In this document: positions 53,518 through 64,000 of the stretch, piece after piece
Numbering within the stretch: position 1 is the first letter of the stretch
Layout of the letters: the number at the start of each line of letters is the position of its first letter
Source: Branchiostoma floridae
Taxonomy: Eukaryota > Chordata > Leptocardii > Amphioxiformes > Branchiostomatidae
Assembly (NCBI RefSeq): GCF_000003815.2
Contig: NC_049990.1
Span: forward strand, 16,990,081 to 17,054,080
Length of the DNA stretch: 64,000 nt
Direction: 5' to 3'
Notes under the pieces: model-generated
What the model was told of the DNA's origin: nothing
Database searches by the model: none
Seen by the model: only the letters and a program-made list of their open reading frames with translations
Made by a program: the position numbers and the translations under genes

Positions 53518-55185
53518 GATCTTGTTTTTCGTCTCCCAAAATGTTTGAGAAGACCTATCGCAACACAACAGAGTTCTGAATGCACAGTAACTGTCACCAC
53601 AGGATGTTGACGAAATTGTGACGTCTGTTTCCTGTAGTAGCTTCAGAATTAAGAGCGACACTCTTTTGAGTGTTCTGAAAAGGGCCTAGGGATATCCTGC
53701 CACTCCCTGACCTGTAGCTATATATATGTACCAGGGAAACCCGTTGACCCGTAAACGTTCCCTAATACCCTATCAGGTTACCATACAGACTTTCGCGCAG
53801 ACAAACTGAAGTAGATTAATTGTACTAATGGCATTTTGTAAAGAAGGTTTTTCCTAACTCATCGAACATTACGTTATCATGCGTTTATTGACAGCGTAAT
53901 GATTTTAAAACTGCCAGTGTGATTCAAGAAGGGCTTTCCCTGCATCTAATAGACCAATCTCATAGCCCCGTCTACCTCCGTCAAAACACAGAAATGCAAA
54001 AATACAGCTCTCGCATTGGTCAAAGCGATAACTGACATTCTCTCATTGGTCAAAATGAAAATTGCCGTGCTCTCATTGGTTGAGCTGCTAATTGTGTCAG
54101 TCAGGAGCGGTCTTCGTCAGAAGTCGGACGGAAGCCAATAAACAACAGCCAGCTGCACCGGAAATGGGCTGACCTCATGTTACCTGCAAACAAGCGGTGA
54201 CGTCATATGCAGGTGGGCTTTTCTATGTTCCAGAACGTAAACAAAGAGATTCATGACAATTCCCCGGAGATATGCCTTAGCATTCTCGCACCTTTTCTGT
54301 GAAGAAATAATACTCCCAGTCTAGTAAACTGTGCCCCAACAACTGCAAAAACCTTACTGTTCCCTAGCCTAATGTAGTAAACTTACTTCCTGAATTAGCG
54401 CCCCATGTTAAATGTACATTGTTCGTCAGATTTTTTTTGCCAAGCTACAACTAATGTTAATTTTAAAGAAGCTGGTTTAAAAGTATAAAGGGAATAGGGA
54501 CACTGCTTTTTCTGGTCAATATCTTTTTCCTGTTGGTACTAGTCCACAATGTGTTGTTACGAGACTAACGATATTTCACAAAATGCAGGTATCCCATGCC
54601 CACTTCCGGGTTAGGGCCCTAGTCTCCAAGCAGAGGTTAGGTTGGACCAGGGTAGTAGTGGCCGGGGTTTTCAAACCTCTCTCAACCCTCAAATGTTTTT
54701 AACGCCCCCTTAAGCAAGCCTCTCCCTATACTCCATTTCCACTGAAGTTTTTTTCATTGAAAAATAGGTGTATTTGTAAGGACGTATTTCCATTCATACT
54801 TTTACATCATGGATTACATTGTAAATATAAAGCTATACTAGAGTATTTCAAAACCGCTGCTCCACGTATATGTAAATATTCTACTTTCGGACTTATTATT
54901 TGGACTCGTGCGGACTGATACACCGTTAGGCTATCATGGATACAGAACTGCGTGTTCTGGAACATTAACCCTACAAAAATACAGAATAGAACAGTTGCGA
55001 TACAAACATTTCTGTGGCTAGCAACGCATTTTTCAGTCTTGTGAGCACCTAACCTGACTCTTGTGATATTTGTACTGCTGTTGAGCGCTTGTTGGGTAAC
55101 AATTTCAATCTATTTGGTTGAATCGAGTTAGATATGACAAACTGACAACGTTATCATCGACAAAACTGACGTATCTCTGGCCAGT
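53518..55185. promoter_or_regulatory. Divergent intergenic region between the ABCC gene and the 350-residue gene
   Basis: The two genes are transcribed away from each other. The densest cis-element cluster is 54015-54205. A dispersed repeat lies at 54628-54700. No other gene is seen. Confidence 0.5.
54015..54205. promoter_or_regulatory. Three CCAAT boxes at 30-bp spacing plus a consensus CRE
   Basis: ATTGG (reverse CCAAT) occurs at 54015, 54045 and 54075, each inside 'ctc(tcg)cattggt', exactly 30 bp apart. TGACGTCA is at 54198-54205. Phased CCAAT boxes with a CRE are known from NF-Y-dependent promoters; assignment to the ABCC gene, the gene at 55186, or both is inference. Confidence 0.55.
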
Positions 55186-56238
55186 ATGCCACGCAAGACG
55201 TCGAAGACGCAGACGAAGAAGCCACAGAAAAGACCTGCGAAGAAGCACACCTTGACTTCTTCTTCTTCTCCCGACCCTGTCATTTGCGACGGCGATAGAC
55301 AAGATGTCCTTCTCTTTATGTCAAACATTGAAGGGGATCTGAGGGAATTTCTAGACGGAAAACCGCTTCTGGGAGATGGCCTCGCTGAGAAGCTACAGGA
55401 CCTTTCGACAAAAGCTGGTCAGTTACCTGGAGCGTTTGTGAAACCCCAAACCGTTACCACGATAACTTCGGACGAACTGACGTTAGATTGGAAAGCGCGG
55501 GAAGATACTATAGTAACTGCAGACGACATCGTCGATTTCAGGACAACGAAGGACAGCAGAGAAGATGATCAAAATGACGGTAAGGAGAGAGCTGATCAGA
55601 GAAAACAACACAGAATGGAAAAGACTGTTGACCACGTTGTCGGTTCGCCTGTTACGATAGCAAGGGAGAACTTTCAGTCCCTTGAAGTGTCTACAAGTAA
55701 TTCAAATCAGCAAAACGTACAACGAAACAAGGGCGAAGTAGAAAATGCTTGTATTGAACGATCTAACGTCACAGTGAAAACGGAAAAGAATTCGTTTACC
55801 AACACGTCAAGGGAAAGACAATCTATTGGTTCAAGTGTGGATGAACCACCCAATAAGAAAGAAAGTACTGTCAGTGAATTAGGAAGGAGTAAAAGAGAGC
55901 GACGTCCGTCCGTTAGGTGTATCACCTGTTTTAGCTGCAATTCCTGCGTTCCCGCACGGCGGCGCCACAAGAGCGCTCCCGTCCGAAAGATGACGTCAAA
56001 GACAGGTGCTACTTTGCATAACGGTTTGGACCCTAGAGAGGAAAGTTTCGTCACAACACACATGATTGACAGCGGTTGCCAAGGTAACTTCTTCTGTCGG
56101 GACTGTCTGACGGAATTTGGGAGCTTTTCAGGATTCTCGCTTCACGTTTTCGGAAATTGTCAGCCGGGAAGAGCGGGGAAGGACAACAAAGTCAGCACAC
56201 CCCGAATTATGTTTACGGACGAAGTTACCGTTTTGTAA
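55186..56238 (+). CDS. Intronless gene for an unrecognised basic, Cys-rich protein (350 aa)
   Basis: ATG at 55186 to TAA at 56236-56238, with AATAAA at 56279. The first 25 residues are very basic (KTQTKKPQKRPAKK), a likely nuclear localisation signal. Residues about 40-100 are the most ordered-looking part (ICDGDRQDVLLFMSNIEGDL then EFLDGKPLLGDGLAEKLQDL). About 110-240 is charged and disordered. Near 245-262 is CITCFSCNSC followed by PARRRH, and near 300-325 FFCRDCLTEF with a later His and Cys (LHVFGNC). Each resembles half of a zinc-binding site, so a metal-binding nuclear protein is possible. I do not recognise the family. Composition and the 3' signal support a real single-exon gene; a retrocopy or lineage orphan are alternatives. 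Confidence 0.7.
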   Translation: MPRKTSKTQTKKPQKRPAKKHTLTSSSSPDPVICDGDRQDVLLFMSNIEGDLREFLDGKPLLGDGLAEKLQDLSTKAGQLPGAFVKPQTVTTITSDELTLDWKAREDTIVTADDIVDFRTTKDSREDDQNDGKERADQRKQHRMEKTVDHVVGSPVTIARENFQSLEVSTSNSNQQNVQRNKGEVENACIERSNVTVKTEKNSFTNTSRERQSIGSSVDEPPNKKESTVSELGRSKRERRPSVRCITCFSCNSCVPARRRHKSAPVRKMTSKTGATLHNGLDPREESFVTTHMIDSGCQGNFFCRDCLTEFGSFSGFSLHVFGNCQPGRAGKDNKVSTPRIMFTDEVTVL

Positions 56239-56278
56239 GCATACTGTGGCAACAGAAACATGCTTCGTAATGTTTTGA

Positions 56279-56284
56279 AATAAA
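56279..56284 (+). terminator. Polyadenylation signal AATAAA
   Basis: It lies 41 bp after the stop codon of the 350-residue gene, a normal distance for an mRNA 3' end. Confidence 0.7.
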
Positions 56285-58271
56285 TCTCAAACTTACCGCG
56301 TGTAGGGGTCCTTTTGCTTATATTTTGTACAGTTATTTCGTTGCTTTTCATTGACTATCACTTATTTTCATCACATATGAAACGAGAGTTCCACGACCCT
56401 ATACCTTCGCTAAATGATTTTAACATTTACAATTGGTGTGTTAATTGTGTTTGTCATTAATCATACAAAAATGTTCCTCATTTGCATAAGATATATTGGC
56501 TGATCATCTACACCTAAACAACAGACTTACACAGTCTATGTTAGCAATAAGGCTTTACGCGCATTATGCAAATGAGGTCCTCATTTTCATAATTGATATA
56601 CAATGATGTTCACCTGCACATAACTTCCAAATGTCACAATAAAGGAATCCCGTCATTTGTCAAAGTAGGATTATACCATTTTCTCATTAATCATGCAGAT
56701 TAGGTCTATATTTGCATAATGTTTGTTATCAATATTTTTCTCTTTCTCATTGACACTCAATTTCGCGGAGGTAATATCCATTGGTAGCTGAACAAATGTA
56801 GACTAGTTTGAACAACTCTTCATTCATCATTCAAGTAATATGACAAGCTGAAAAAAACATCTTCGAATAAACATGAGTACGACTCACAAAGTAACACAAT
56901 CAAATAATGCCAGTAATCAAAACAAAGTTGCAATATTAATAGTCTGCTATAGATAAAGTAATGCCATAGGCTCATAGAAATGTACTGTTTGATTGAAGAA
57001 CTGTTTCCATATATGAAAGAGCTGAATTGTGGGTTTTTCTTACTATACTTGTCTCGGAAAACTTCAGTGACATCGAATGCCCTATGTGGTATTTTAGAAG
57101 GAGAGTCTATTTTGACACGTTTTGTCATCTCCTCAGTTTTTAAGTTTTAAAAGGAGCACAAAGTTACAACTTCAACAAATGTCTTCTGTGTTTTTNNNNN
57201 NNNNNNNNNNNNNNNNNNNNNNNNNNNNNNNNNNNNNNNNNNNNNNNNNNNNNNNNNNNNNNNNNNNNNNNNNNNNNNNNNNNNNNNNNNNNNNNCATCT
57301 CTTTGTTTTTACCGACAGATCGCTTTTATAATATGTTTGCATTTATTTTGCTCTATTTTATTTCATTTGTCATAGTCTGGCATGGAAACACTCAATTGTA
57401 GGCGTTGCAACGGTGATTGGAGCATGTGGAGAATCGCTATGTGTTGTTGAGACTCCCTTGATCTCCCTTGCAAGCCTTACCTTTTTTAACAGCCATTGGT
57501 GATTTTTTTTGCAATAATATCTTTTGATCAATGCAATGCTCTAATGTGAAGTAACTGCAAGAGAATCTTACGAAGCCGGGATACATACGCATTATGCGAT
57601 TTATTACTAGAAACGTTTTCTTGCTTTTTAGATAAATGTACTTACATCATTGGCAGTATGTAACAAAACATCCGACACAAGACATTGTGTCATCATTTTG
57701 CACTTTCACTATGTTGAGGTTTAAGATAAACTTCTACCACAGAAATTTGCCCCGCTGAAATACTGCGGGGTTCGAAACTCAATTTCAGAGATAAAAAACG
57801 AACGTTTTGTGCATTTGTTGTCATACTTAGACGTAGTAGACAAGCAGGCCAGGTCGTTGTGCAATTAACTTATATTGAACTAATTGGCAACATTCAACAA
57901 ATCAAGTGAAATTCAATAGATGCGAAGAGGCTTACCATAGACATTTCTAAAAAATTAATTAGGATTTACTTATTAATAATACAAGTACTCAAGTAAGCAA
58001 GTACATAAATATACAAGATGTAATGATGTATATGTTTCAAAAATCTCTAAAACCGTTTTAAATCTATCATGAATCTTTGCCACCAAATATGTTGGGGGAT
58101 TCTTCACTTTGATCTATTATATGATATGTTATAATACTTTATTCTGCATCCAGCCCATGTTCTTCCCACATCTTGACAATCGAATTCACGAATGGTAAAA
58201 AAAATGAGAAATATCATTTGTAAAGAAAAAGCAATTATTAGTTTTACAACTCAGTCATGCCTTAAGCAAAT
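56285..58271. other. Gene-free stretch with AT-rich repeat and assembly gap
   Basis: About 56440-56780 is the AT-rich dispersed family also seen near 170-360 and 8030-8330 ('ttctcattaatcatgcagat', 'atttgcataat'). No gene is seen on either side of the gap. Confidence 0.4.
57196..57295. other. Assembly gap (100 N)
   Basis: Exactly 100 N, the usual placeholder for a gap of unknown size, so the distance between flanks is not reliable. Confidence 0.99.
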
Positions 58272-59220
58272 TTAACCCTCATCCGACCGTTACATTTTTA
58301 CGACGAATCTGACCGTATGGGGTCATTTTTGACCCCATTTTGTTTTGCTCATAGACATATTTCTGCTGGCTGATTTTGTCATTTCTATGTATTTACTGTT
58401 TCACTAACCTATGAAAAATATTTTGACAAGTTTTGGTGTCAGTAGTTATTACTCATTATCATAATTTATGCAGAAAATGAGGAAAACCCACATTTGCTCT
58501 GAAAATCAACGATACTAAACTTACTCAAACAATGTTTTGTTTTATCAATTTCTTAACAATAATTGTGGTGATGCAATAATGCTGATAGCATAATAATGTT
58601 ATTTAACAAGAAAAAATACAATATTTGTGAAAGGTAACGAATTTATTACTTAATTATGCACCATATTCCGCCATCTAAACACATACATACAACAACTCTT
58701 GTCTATTTTCCCGCAAAGATCTTTCTTGTAGGTTCCTTCTGCACATTCTGTCCATATATTGTTTTTTAATTAATTAGAAACATTTTCACTTTCATTAGCA
58801 TAGGTAATTAGTGCGTATTATCATAATTTATGCAGAATGTCGAAAAACTGTGTTTTACACTAAAATACTAAATTTCTTTCAAAATATTCGGTATTTACTC
58901 ATCTAAGCAACTATAACCTGTTGCTGCAATAGCAATGATGAGGAATGCCTTTTATTTTATTGAAATATCTTGATATTTATGTAATTAATGATTCATAATT
59001 GGCTGGGGTCATTTTTGACCCTACCGAACAAGACACAAACTTTCAAGTATAGCTTATACAATAATGGGCAAAACTCGGCGAAAAATTGGTAGATGTTGTA
59101 AGACATGTATACAAACAAATTCATGAAAGGAATTTTTTCTCTGATGAAGAATGTTGCTGTGGCAGATTAAAATATACGCCTGGGGTCAAAAATGACCCCA
59201 TACGGTCGGATGAGGGTTAA
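58272..59220 (+). mobile_element. piggyBac-like non-autonomous element (MITE), complete copy
   Basis: The element is 949 bp including TTAA at both ends. Terminal inverted repeats TTAACCCTCATCCGACCG (58272-58289) and its perfect reverse complement (59203-59220) follow the TTAA-CCCT form of piggyBac elements. Inside each end is a palindrome 'ggggtcatttttgacccc' or its complement; the left end has about 26 extra bp before it. A third partial copy of that palindrome is internal (58994). No transposase frame is present, so movement would need a transposase supplied elsewhere. Confidence 0.85.
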
Positions 59221-59539
59221 AAAGGTACATTTGAAAGAATTCTGCTACAGTTATCTGCTAATTTTAAGGATCCACAATCTAAGCTTGTGTGTTTTAATGG
59301 TATAACATAATAAAGAAATCTAACCATTGAATAGATTCTCTTGAGTCAAATAGATGTTTCATATAGCGTCCACTATCTTCCGTATATCATACTATCAGCG
59401 TATTGATACTTTAAGTATTCAAAAATACTAGTAAAACTCGTAAGTACATAAGGTAATTAACAAGTTAAGCAAACACTAATGAAATTTAAAGCATAATCAT
59501 TTAAAACATAATTGATATTAGCTGTTAATTCAATTTGTA

Positions 59540-60035
59540 TCTCCTCAAAGTGTGGTTGAAGTAAGAGTATGTAATGCATATCGTAACAATTACTGTCCTT
59601 TACATTCGACTATTGCTCGACCAATATTATATGATACAAAAACATGTCATTGGTACCCTGAAGTTTAACGCATGCAAAAATGATATTACTAAAAGCCTAA
59701 TTGTTACTTAGAATCATGTGTCTTAATTAAGACGAGAGAGTATTTTGAGTAATATAAAGTAAGGAATATACACATCTCATGCACACATATATTATCATTC
59801 ACTAAAATATGAAAGGGTTATGCTCCCTCAAAGTGTTGTTGAAGTAATAGTCATGTAAAAGAGTCATGTACTATTTGTTCACAAGCAGAAAAAACTTGCA
59901 ATTTCCAAAAGATGTTAGTATTTTTGGATCAGTTTATTACAATGTTGACTTGGTTCGAGAAGCACCCATACAAAAAGGGCTATTTAAAGCTTGCTACTTA
60001 GAATCATAAGGCTCAAGACGCGAGAGCATCGTCAC
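59540..60035. repeat. Diverged tandem duplication of about 285 bp
   Basis: 'cctcaaagtgtggttgaagt' at about 59541 corresponds to 'cctcaaagtgttgttgaagt' at about 59827. 'ttacttagaatcat' and 'gagag' segments near 59705-59740 correspond to 59995-60027. Confidence 0.65.
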
Positions 60036-60263
60036 TCTCAGAAGTTAAAAAAAAAGTTAAACCCTTCCCGCGCCAAGGGCAGTGCCCATCTCTGGCGCAT
60101 AGGGCGGTGGCCATCTCTGTTTCATTAGCCCTGGGCCACACACAACGCAATCACTACAGCAGGGGGCTAATCCACTGGTAGTGGTGTGTCTTCAACTTCC
60201 ATACTCTTTCCCGAATGCTGAGTGCTAAGCAGAGAAAGCAGCATGTACCATTTTTATAGTCTT

Positions 60264-60345
60264 TGGGATGACTCGGCCGGGATCGAATTCACGACCTTCT
60301 GAATGCAAGGCGAACACTCTAACCACTAGGCCATTGCACCGGCTA
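60264..60345 (-). mobile_element. tRNA-like SINE head
   Basis: On the minus strand: 'caatggcctagtggttagag' then 'gaattcgatcccggccgag', with good A- and B-box matches and tRNA-like spacing. I prefer a SINE to a functional tRNA because the acceptor ends do not pair well and a second tRNA-like unit lies next to it. Confidence 0.5.
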
Positions 60346-60358
60346 CTCATTTTCACCT

Positions 60359-60484
60359 GAGCATAGTGAGGAAAGTCGTGTAAAGTGCCTTTCCCAAGGG
60401 CACAAGATCGGTGACACGCAGTCGAATTCGAACCCGCAACCTCTCGGTCACGAGGTACAAATGCCGCCGCTGTGCCACGCGACT
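60359..60484 (-). mobile_element. tRNA-derived SINE fragment, same family as 31758-32042
   Basis: On the minus strand: 'gtggcacagcggcggcattt' and 'ggttgcgggttcgaattcg' form the tRNA-like head, then 'gggaaaggcactttacacga', identical to the intron copy in UGT3. Confidence 0.7.
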
Positions 60485-60654
60485 TCATCACTCTCAGAAA
60501 GGAAATATTAATCATGCACTAATATGTCCTATTATAATTCTTTTGCTGAAATTAACTAGACCATAGCAGGTCCAAAACAATCGCCTATTCCTATTTGTCA
60601 TGTAAAACTTGTTTCACTTCTAAATTATGATTGCGAAAAAAGGAGGATTTTGTC

Positions 60655-63300
60655 TCATTTTGAAGTCTTGCAAATGTAGGGCAGTTTTTCGGAGCACTTG
60701 TTGTCGTTCCACTGTCCTCTCTTCCCTCCAGCACGAAGAAACTTTGGCATATTACTGCTGTCCTGTAAATATGTTTCGCATATAAAAGATGAGCGCTTAT
60801 TCCTCTAACATTCAGTATTTTTTGACACTATTAGATGTCTTTCTTCCAAAGAAAAAGTTTTTATTGGGCAAATGGAGGAAGGTCTCTGTGTTACTAGTGA
60901 CTGCCAAATACCAGGCAGATACAGTTCTTTTTCAAACAAACTAGATGCAGGGTGGCACTTTTCATTTGCTCACGATTCTATAGGGCGAGCTTTTTGGTAT
61001 AGTATAATTATTTTAATGACGTGGTACAAAACAAGCAGATTAAGCCCGTTTTAGTTTTATTGCTTTTTAGGCCCACACGATAATAAAGGGCCAGGGGCGA
61101 GCGTAATTATATATGCTATCTTTTGCCAGTAGCTTTAGAAAAAAGACTACATGGAGATAAGTCTGGTCTTCAGCGAAAATTTTGCCTTTCAAATTTGTAC
61201 TGATTTTCTAAATCTATACACAGTACTATGAGGCAATACTGGCATTCGGAATTCATAAATAATGTAAGTACCTTGGAGTACACATTGCCACAATGCACAG
61301 TCGTCCAGGGCATGTTATTGCCAGGTTCCCCTTTAGCCCAGTTGGTGTAGGATAAAGCTGACCCATCAGCCCACTTCCATTTCCCATCTAGACGGTTCAG
61401 TCCAAACCAGACTCCAGGTATCCAGGTCCCTCTAGGGGCTGGAATCAACATGACAAAAGCACATTTTAATTGGTTACTCTGCCTTATGGCAAGTCTTTAA
61501 TGAACAATAGTTGTAGTTAACCTAATCAAGCTATGTCAGGACTGTAAACCTATGTCAGGTCTGTAAAAGTAGAAAATGAAAACCGTACGAATCATACATA
61601 TCAAAAGAAAAGAAAAAAAGTACTACTATTAATCAGGAAATACCTGTTTCCATATTATTAAAGTATAGATTCTGTCGTTAAATTGTACATTGGAAATTGT
61701 ATGTGTTTTCTTTCGTTTCATTAATCGTTTTATCCACTTAATAGATGGAACTTTGGGGAATGCTTGTCCATGTAACACAGTGCAGAATACACTGATAACG
61801 AACATGGGATTGGAATACGATTCCAAAATCAGTTAAAAACTCCAGTGCACAGGCAGTTTAAGGCCTTTGACACCTGTAGATTCTCAGTCGAGCAGTTATA
61901 TGGCCATAACTTTTGATGTAACCATCTGTTTTCAACAATTTTTGGCCAGTTAACGTAATTCATCCATATTCAAAATATGATGACAAGAAAATTGTGGATC
62001 CTCAATATTTTGGGGTTAAAAAAACATTTTTTGGTAAAAAATAGGGATGCTATTAAAATGGGTCTGTGCCCACTATGAAATGATTGTCTAACTGAGTCAT
62101 ATTTTCTGGAGTAATAGATTATATCTCTGTGATATCTAATATGCCTGGGGATCTTGCCGCTTTACATCGGTAAGGCTCCGTTTTGGGGCAAAAACAGAAT
62201 TTTTTGACAATTTTTTGGTATTTTTCGTACAAGTATCAATACAGCCACGGAAATCAAAGATATTGCAAGAAGGCCCACTTGATTTCTGAAGGTCTAAGGC
62301 TTAATGAACCTAAATCTGCACAAAACTCGTAATAAAACTGGTGCCCTGATGTGGGCAGGGGCCGACGAAACACTACTTACCCTACATGAACTGCCCAAGT
62401 AAGACATGTTTGACTGTACGTAACATTAACCGATGGTAAAATATGAATGTTTTATGTCTGTATCTGTTAAATTGCTGTTGTATCAATGCGAAATTTCGCA
62501 AGCAGTTAGCCTTATAAGACATCAGTCAACTGCCATACAATCATTTTGGGCTAGAAATACCGATTTATAGCATTATTTTGCTGTTTCCTTGAAGTATGAG
62601 CGCCTCGCTGTTTTCCCGCCACTCCACACCCCGGGAGGTCGGAACACATGTTCGGACTGTACCACTTGCAGATCTCGCGGGGGTGCCCTTTTGTTAACCG
62701 CTTCTAGTTATGCCGATATTTGATAAATACTAGATCAATATCTTTAACAGTTCAGTTCAGTTCAGTTCATCCTCTTGGAGGTGACACCTGTGTCTCCACT
62801 CGTTGGGGTTCGAGTGTTCGAGTTCCCAAATCTTTAACATTCAACATTAATAAGTCTCAAGAAAAGTAGTCAGTGTGGCCCGTGCATCGTAAGTTCCTGT
62901 TTTCGCAATGTAACATTAGGTACTGACATTGGACCGTTCTAAAAACGCTCCGGCCCGGCGGGGTTACCTGAGGTCACGCAGCGGGTCAAATTTCATGTTC
63001 GACCAAAATTGTCACAGGCCTTAAAGTGCCCGTGTGAGCACAAATTTTCAGTCGGAAAACAGGTTCATTAGTTATTCATTATGTAAATTACCAACTCGAA
63101 TGAACTTATATAGAAAAGAACACACTCACCGTTGGCAATGAAACGTGTAATGAAGTTGTTCTCGTCAGCGCTGGTGACAGAAGCTAGGTTTGCACCAAGT
63201 TCTTTGCACCTTTCGTTCGCTGTCGACCAGCTGACTTTGTCTTTGAATAACTTGTAGCAGTGGTTGTTGTAATTGCTCCACCCACCCTGACATAACGGGG
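60655..63300 (-). CDS. C-type lectin domain protein, three 3' exons (5' end outside window)
   Basis: Exons 63300-63130, 61438-61272 and 60762-60655 (TGA) join in phase (1, 0) to give about 148 residues of one C-type lectin-like domain. Visible features are an N-terminal loop PLCQGGW, the first fold Cys in HCYKLF, NERCKELGANLASV, the core WFGLNR (the WIGL position), KWADGS, NWAKGEPGNN, a Cys in VHCGN, and the end QWNDNKCSEKLPYICK. Six cysteines match the long-form disulphide pattern. The calcium/sugar site keeps WND, but the usual EPN/QPD triplet reads EPG. The signal-peptide exon must lie beyond 64000, because the first exon seen starts in phase 1 after an acceptor. It is probably a secreted or surface glycan-binding protein; the ligand is unknown. 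Confidence 0.88.
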
Positions 63301-64000
63301 CTGCGGAAAAAAAACATTAAATTCTTAAAATGTGCAGACAGTGCTAAAATAGCTTTTCTTTTCACGGTAGTGTCATATGAGGACCTGCATGCCTTTTTTT
63401 CCGTTAACCGTTACGAACCATTTTAATTCACGGTTAATCTTTACCGACCCGCTCTAAGTCAACGTTAAGCGTTATCGGTATATCATTCGTGAAGCATCAT
63501 TGGTCGTTTTAATTCGACGTCAAGCGTTATTTGTTATTCCGACTTCCTCGTTAAGCGTTTCCAAAGTCAAAAGCCAGATCGACGCCCTAAAAATGCAGGA
63601 AATGAAGTGACAAAGTGTCCAAATTTTGAAATTTCTCCGAACCTCTAGGCCGTCGGCACTAGACATAATGGTGGATATGTTGTAGAGGCGTCGCCCTCAA
63701 AAACATTTTCATTTATAGAGATTTCAGTGTCAAACGTAGCTTAGTTTTAGGCAAAATGTGCTCCTCAAAAGAAGGAAATGACGCTTAAGATGGTTTTAGA
63801 TTTCTCTTGTGCGTTTAGCGCGCTCACGACATGGCGAATATATGTTTGGGGCGTGGTTTTCGCCCATATAAAATTGTTTTTCGACTAGAATGTAATCTAA
63901 TTTCGATTAGTGACATTTAGTCTGACAGCAAAATTCGTCCCTCAAAAGGTAATGGCGTTTCAAAGGGTCCAGACTACAAAATTTTCTCCCGGACTATACC
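63301..64000. other. Upstream intron of the lectin gene, degenerate GTTAA-rich repeat
   Basis: About 63400-63560 contains several imperfect 'cgttaa(g/c)cgtta' motifs. No exon is seen before the window end. Confidence 0.35.

Larger units (their letters stand above)
59221..60654. other. Gene-free stretch downstream of the lectin gene
   Basis: It contains a tandem duplication at about 59540-60035 and two tRNA-like SINE modules (60264-60345 and 60359-60484). No gene is seen. Confidence 0.4.

Noticed and set aside
53518-53661. N-terminal extension of the ABCC protein to 53661
   Set aside because: The upstream codon is GTG and the residues do not resemble the family. The first ATG in frame with good context is at 53517.
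57122-57331. Open frame spanning the N run
   Set aside because: It is created by translating the assembly gap.
60264-60345. Functional tRNA gene
   Set aside because: The A and B boxes look good but the acceptor ends do not pair convincingly, and the neighbour is a SINE.

Overview
The window looks like nuclear DNA of an invertebrate chordate, most likely a cephalochordate (amphioxus, Branchiostoma type). This is an inference. It rests on vertebrate-like protein families cut into many short exons with GT-AG introns, AT-rich introns full of short inverted-repeat elements and tRNA-derived SINEs, a tandem UDP-glucuronosyltransferase array, a C-type lectin, and a TPR protein of the expanded kind. 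No prokaryotic gene layout is present. One run of 100 N (57196-57295) is an assembly gap.

Layout. 1-9.6 kb: repeat-rich, with a probable 3' exon of a receptor-like protein (1805-2575, minus), an 18-20 copy 64-bp minisatellite (about 3.37-4.57 kb) and microsatellites. 9.6-12 kb: a decayed copy of a mitochondrial-presequence exon followed by two well-formed small exons with a short hydrophobic segment, then a further open stretch with one in-frame stop. 13.1-17.15 kb: a minus-strand gene joining a repeat exon, a polymerase-beta-type nucleotidyltransferase domain and about 14 TPR repeats of 44 residues. 17.9-20.1 kb: a nested copy of a piggyBac-like non-autonomous element, whose best copy is at 58.27-59.22 kb. 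22.81 kb: the intact copy of the presequence exon. 23.6-33.7 kb: three tandem four-exon UGT genes (plus strand); the third has a 2-bp frameshift. 34.55-53.52 kb: one complete ABC transporter gene of the ABCC5 (MRP5) kind on the minus strand, which I assembled into 28 coding exons with matching phases and 1429 codons plus stop. 54.0-54.2 kb: a candidate divergent promoter with three CCAAT boxes and a CRE. 55.19-56.24 kb: an intronless gene for an unrecognised 350-residue basic, Cys-rich protein. 60.65-63.30 kb: three exons of a C-type lectin on the minus strand, whose 5' end lies beyond the window.

How the genes may work together: the UGTs conjugate lipophilic compounds in the ER, and ABCC transporters export anionic conjugates. 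The last UGT and the ABCC gene lie tail to tail less than 0.9 kb apart, so this part reads as a phase II/phase III detoxification neighbourhood (inference). The most unusual coding item is the nucleotidyltransferase-TPR fusion, with its nearly identical internal repeats and an in-frame stop in its upstream repeat exon. Exon boundaries were read by eye from splice consensus and phase. No alignment or database search was possible.
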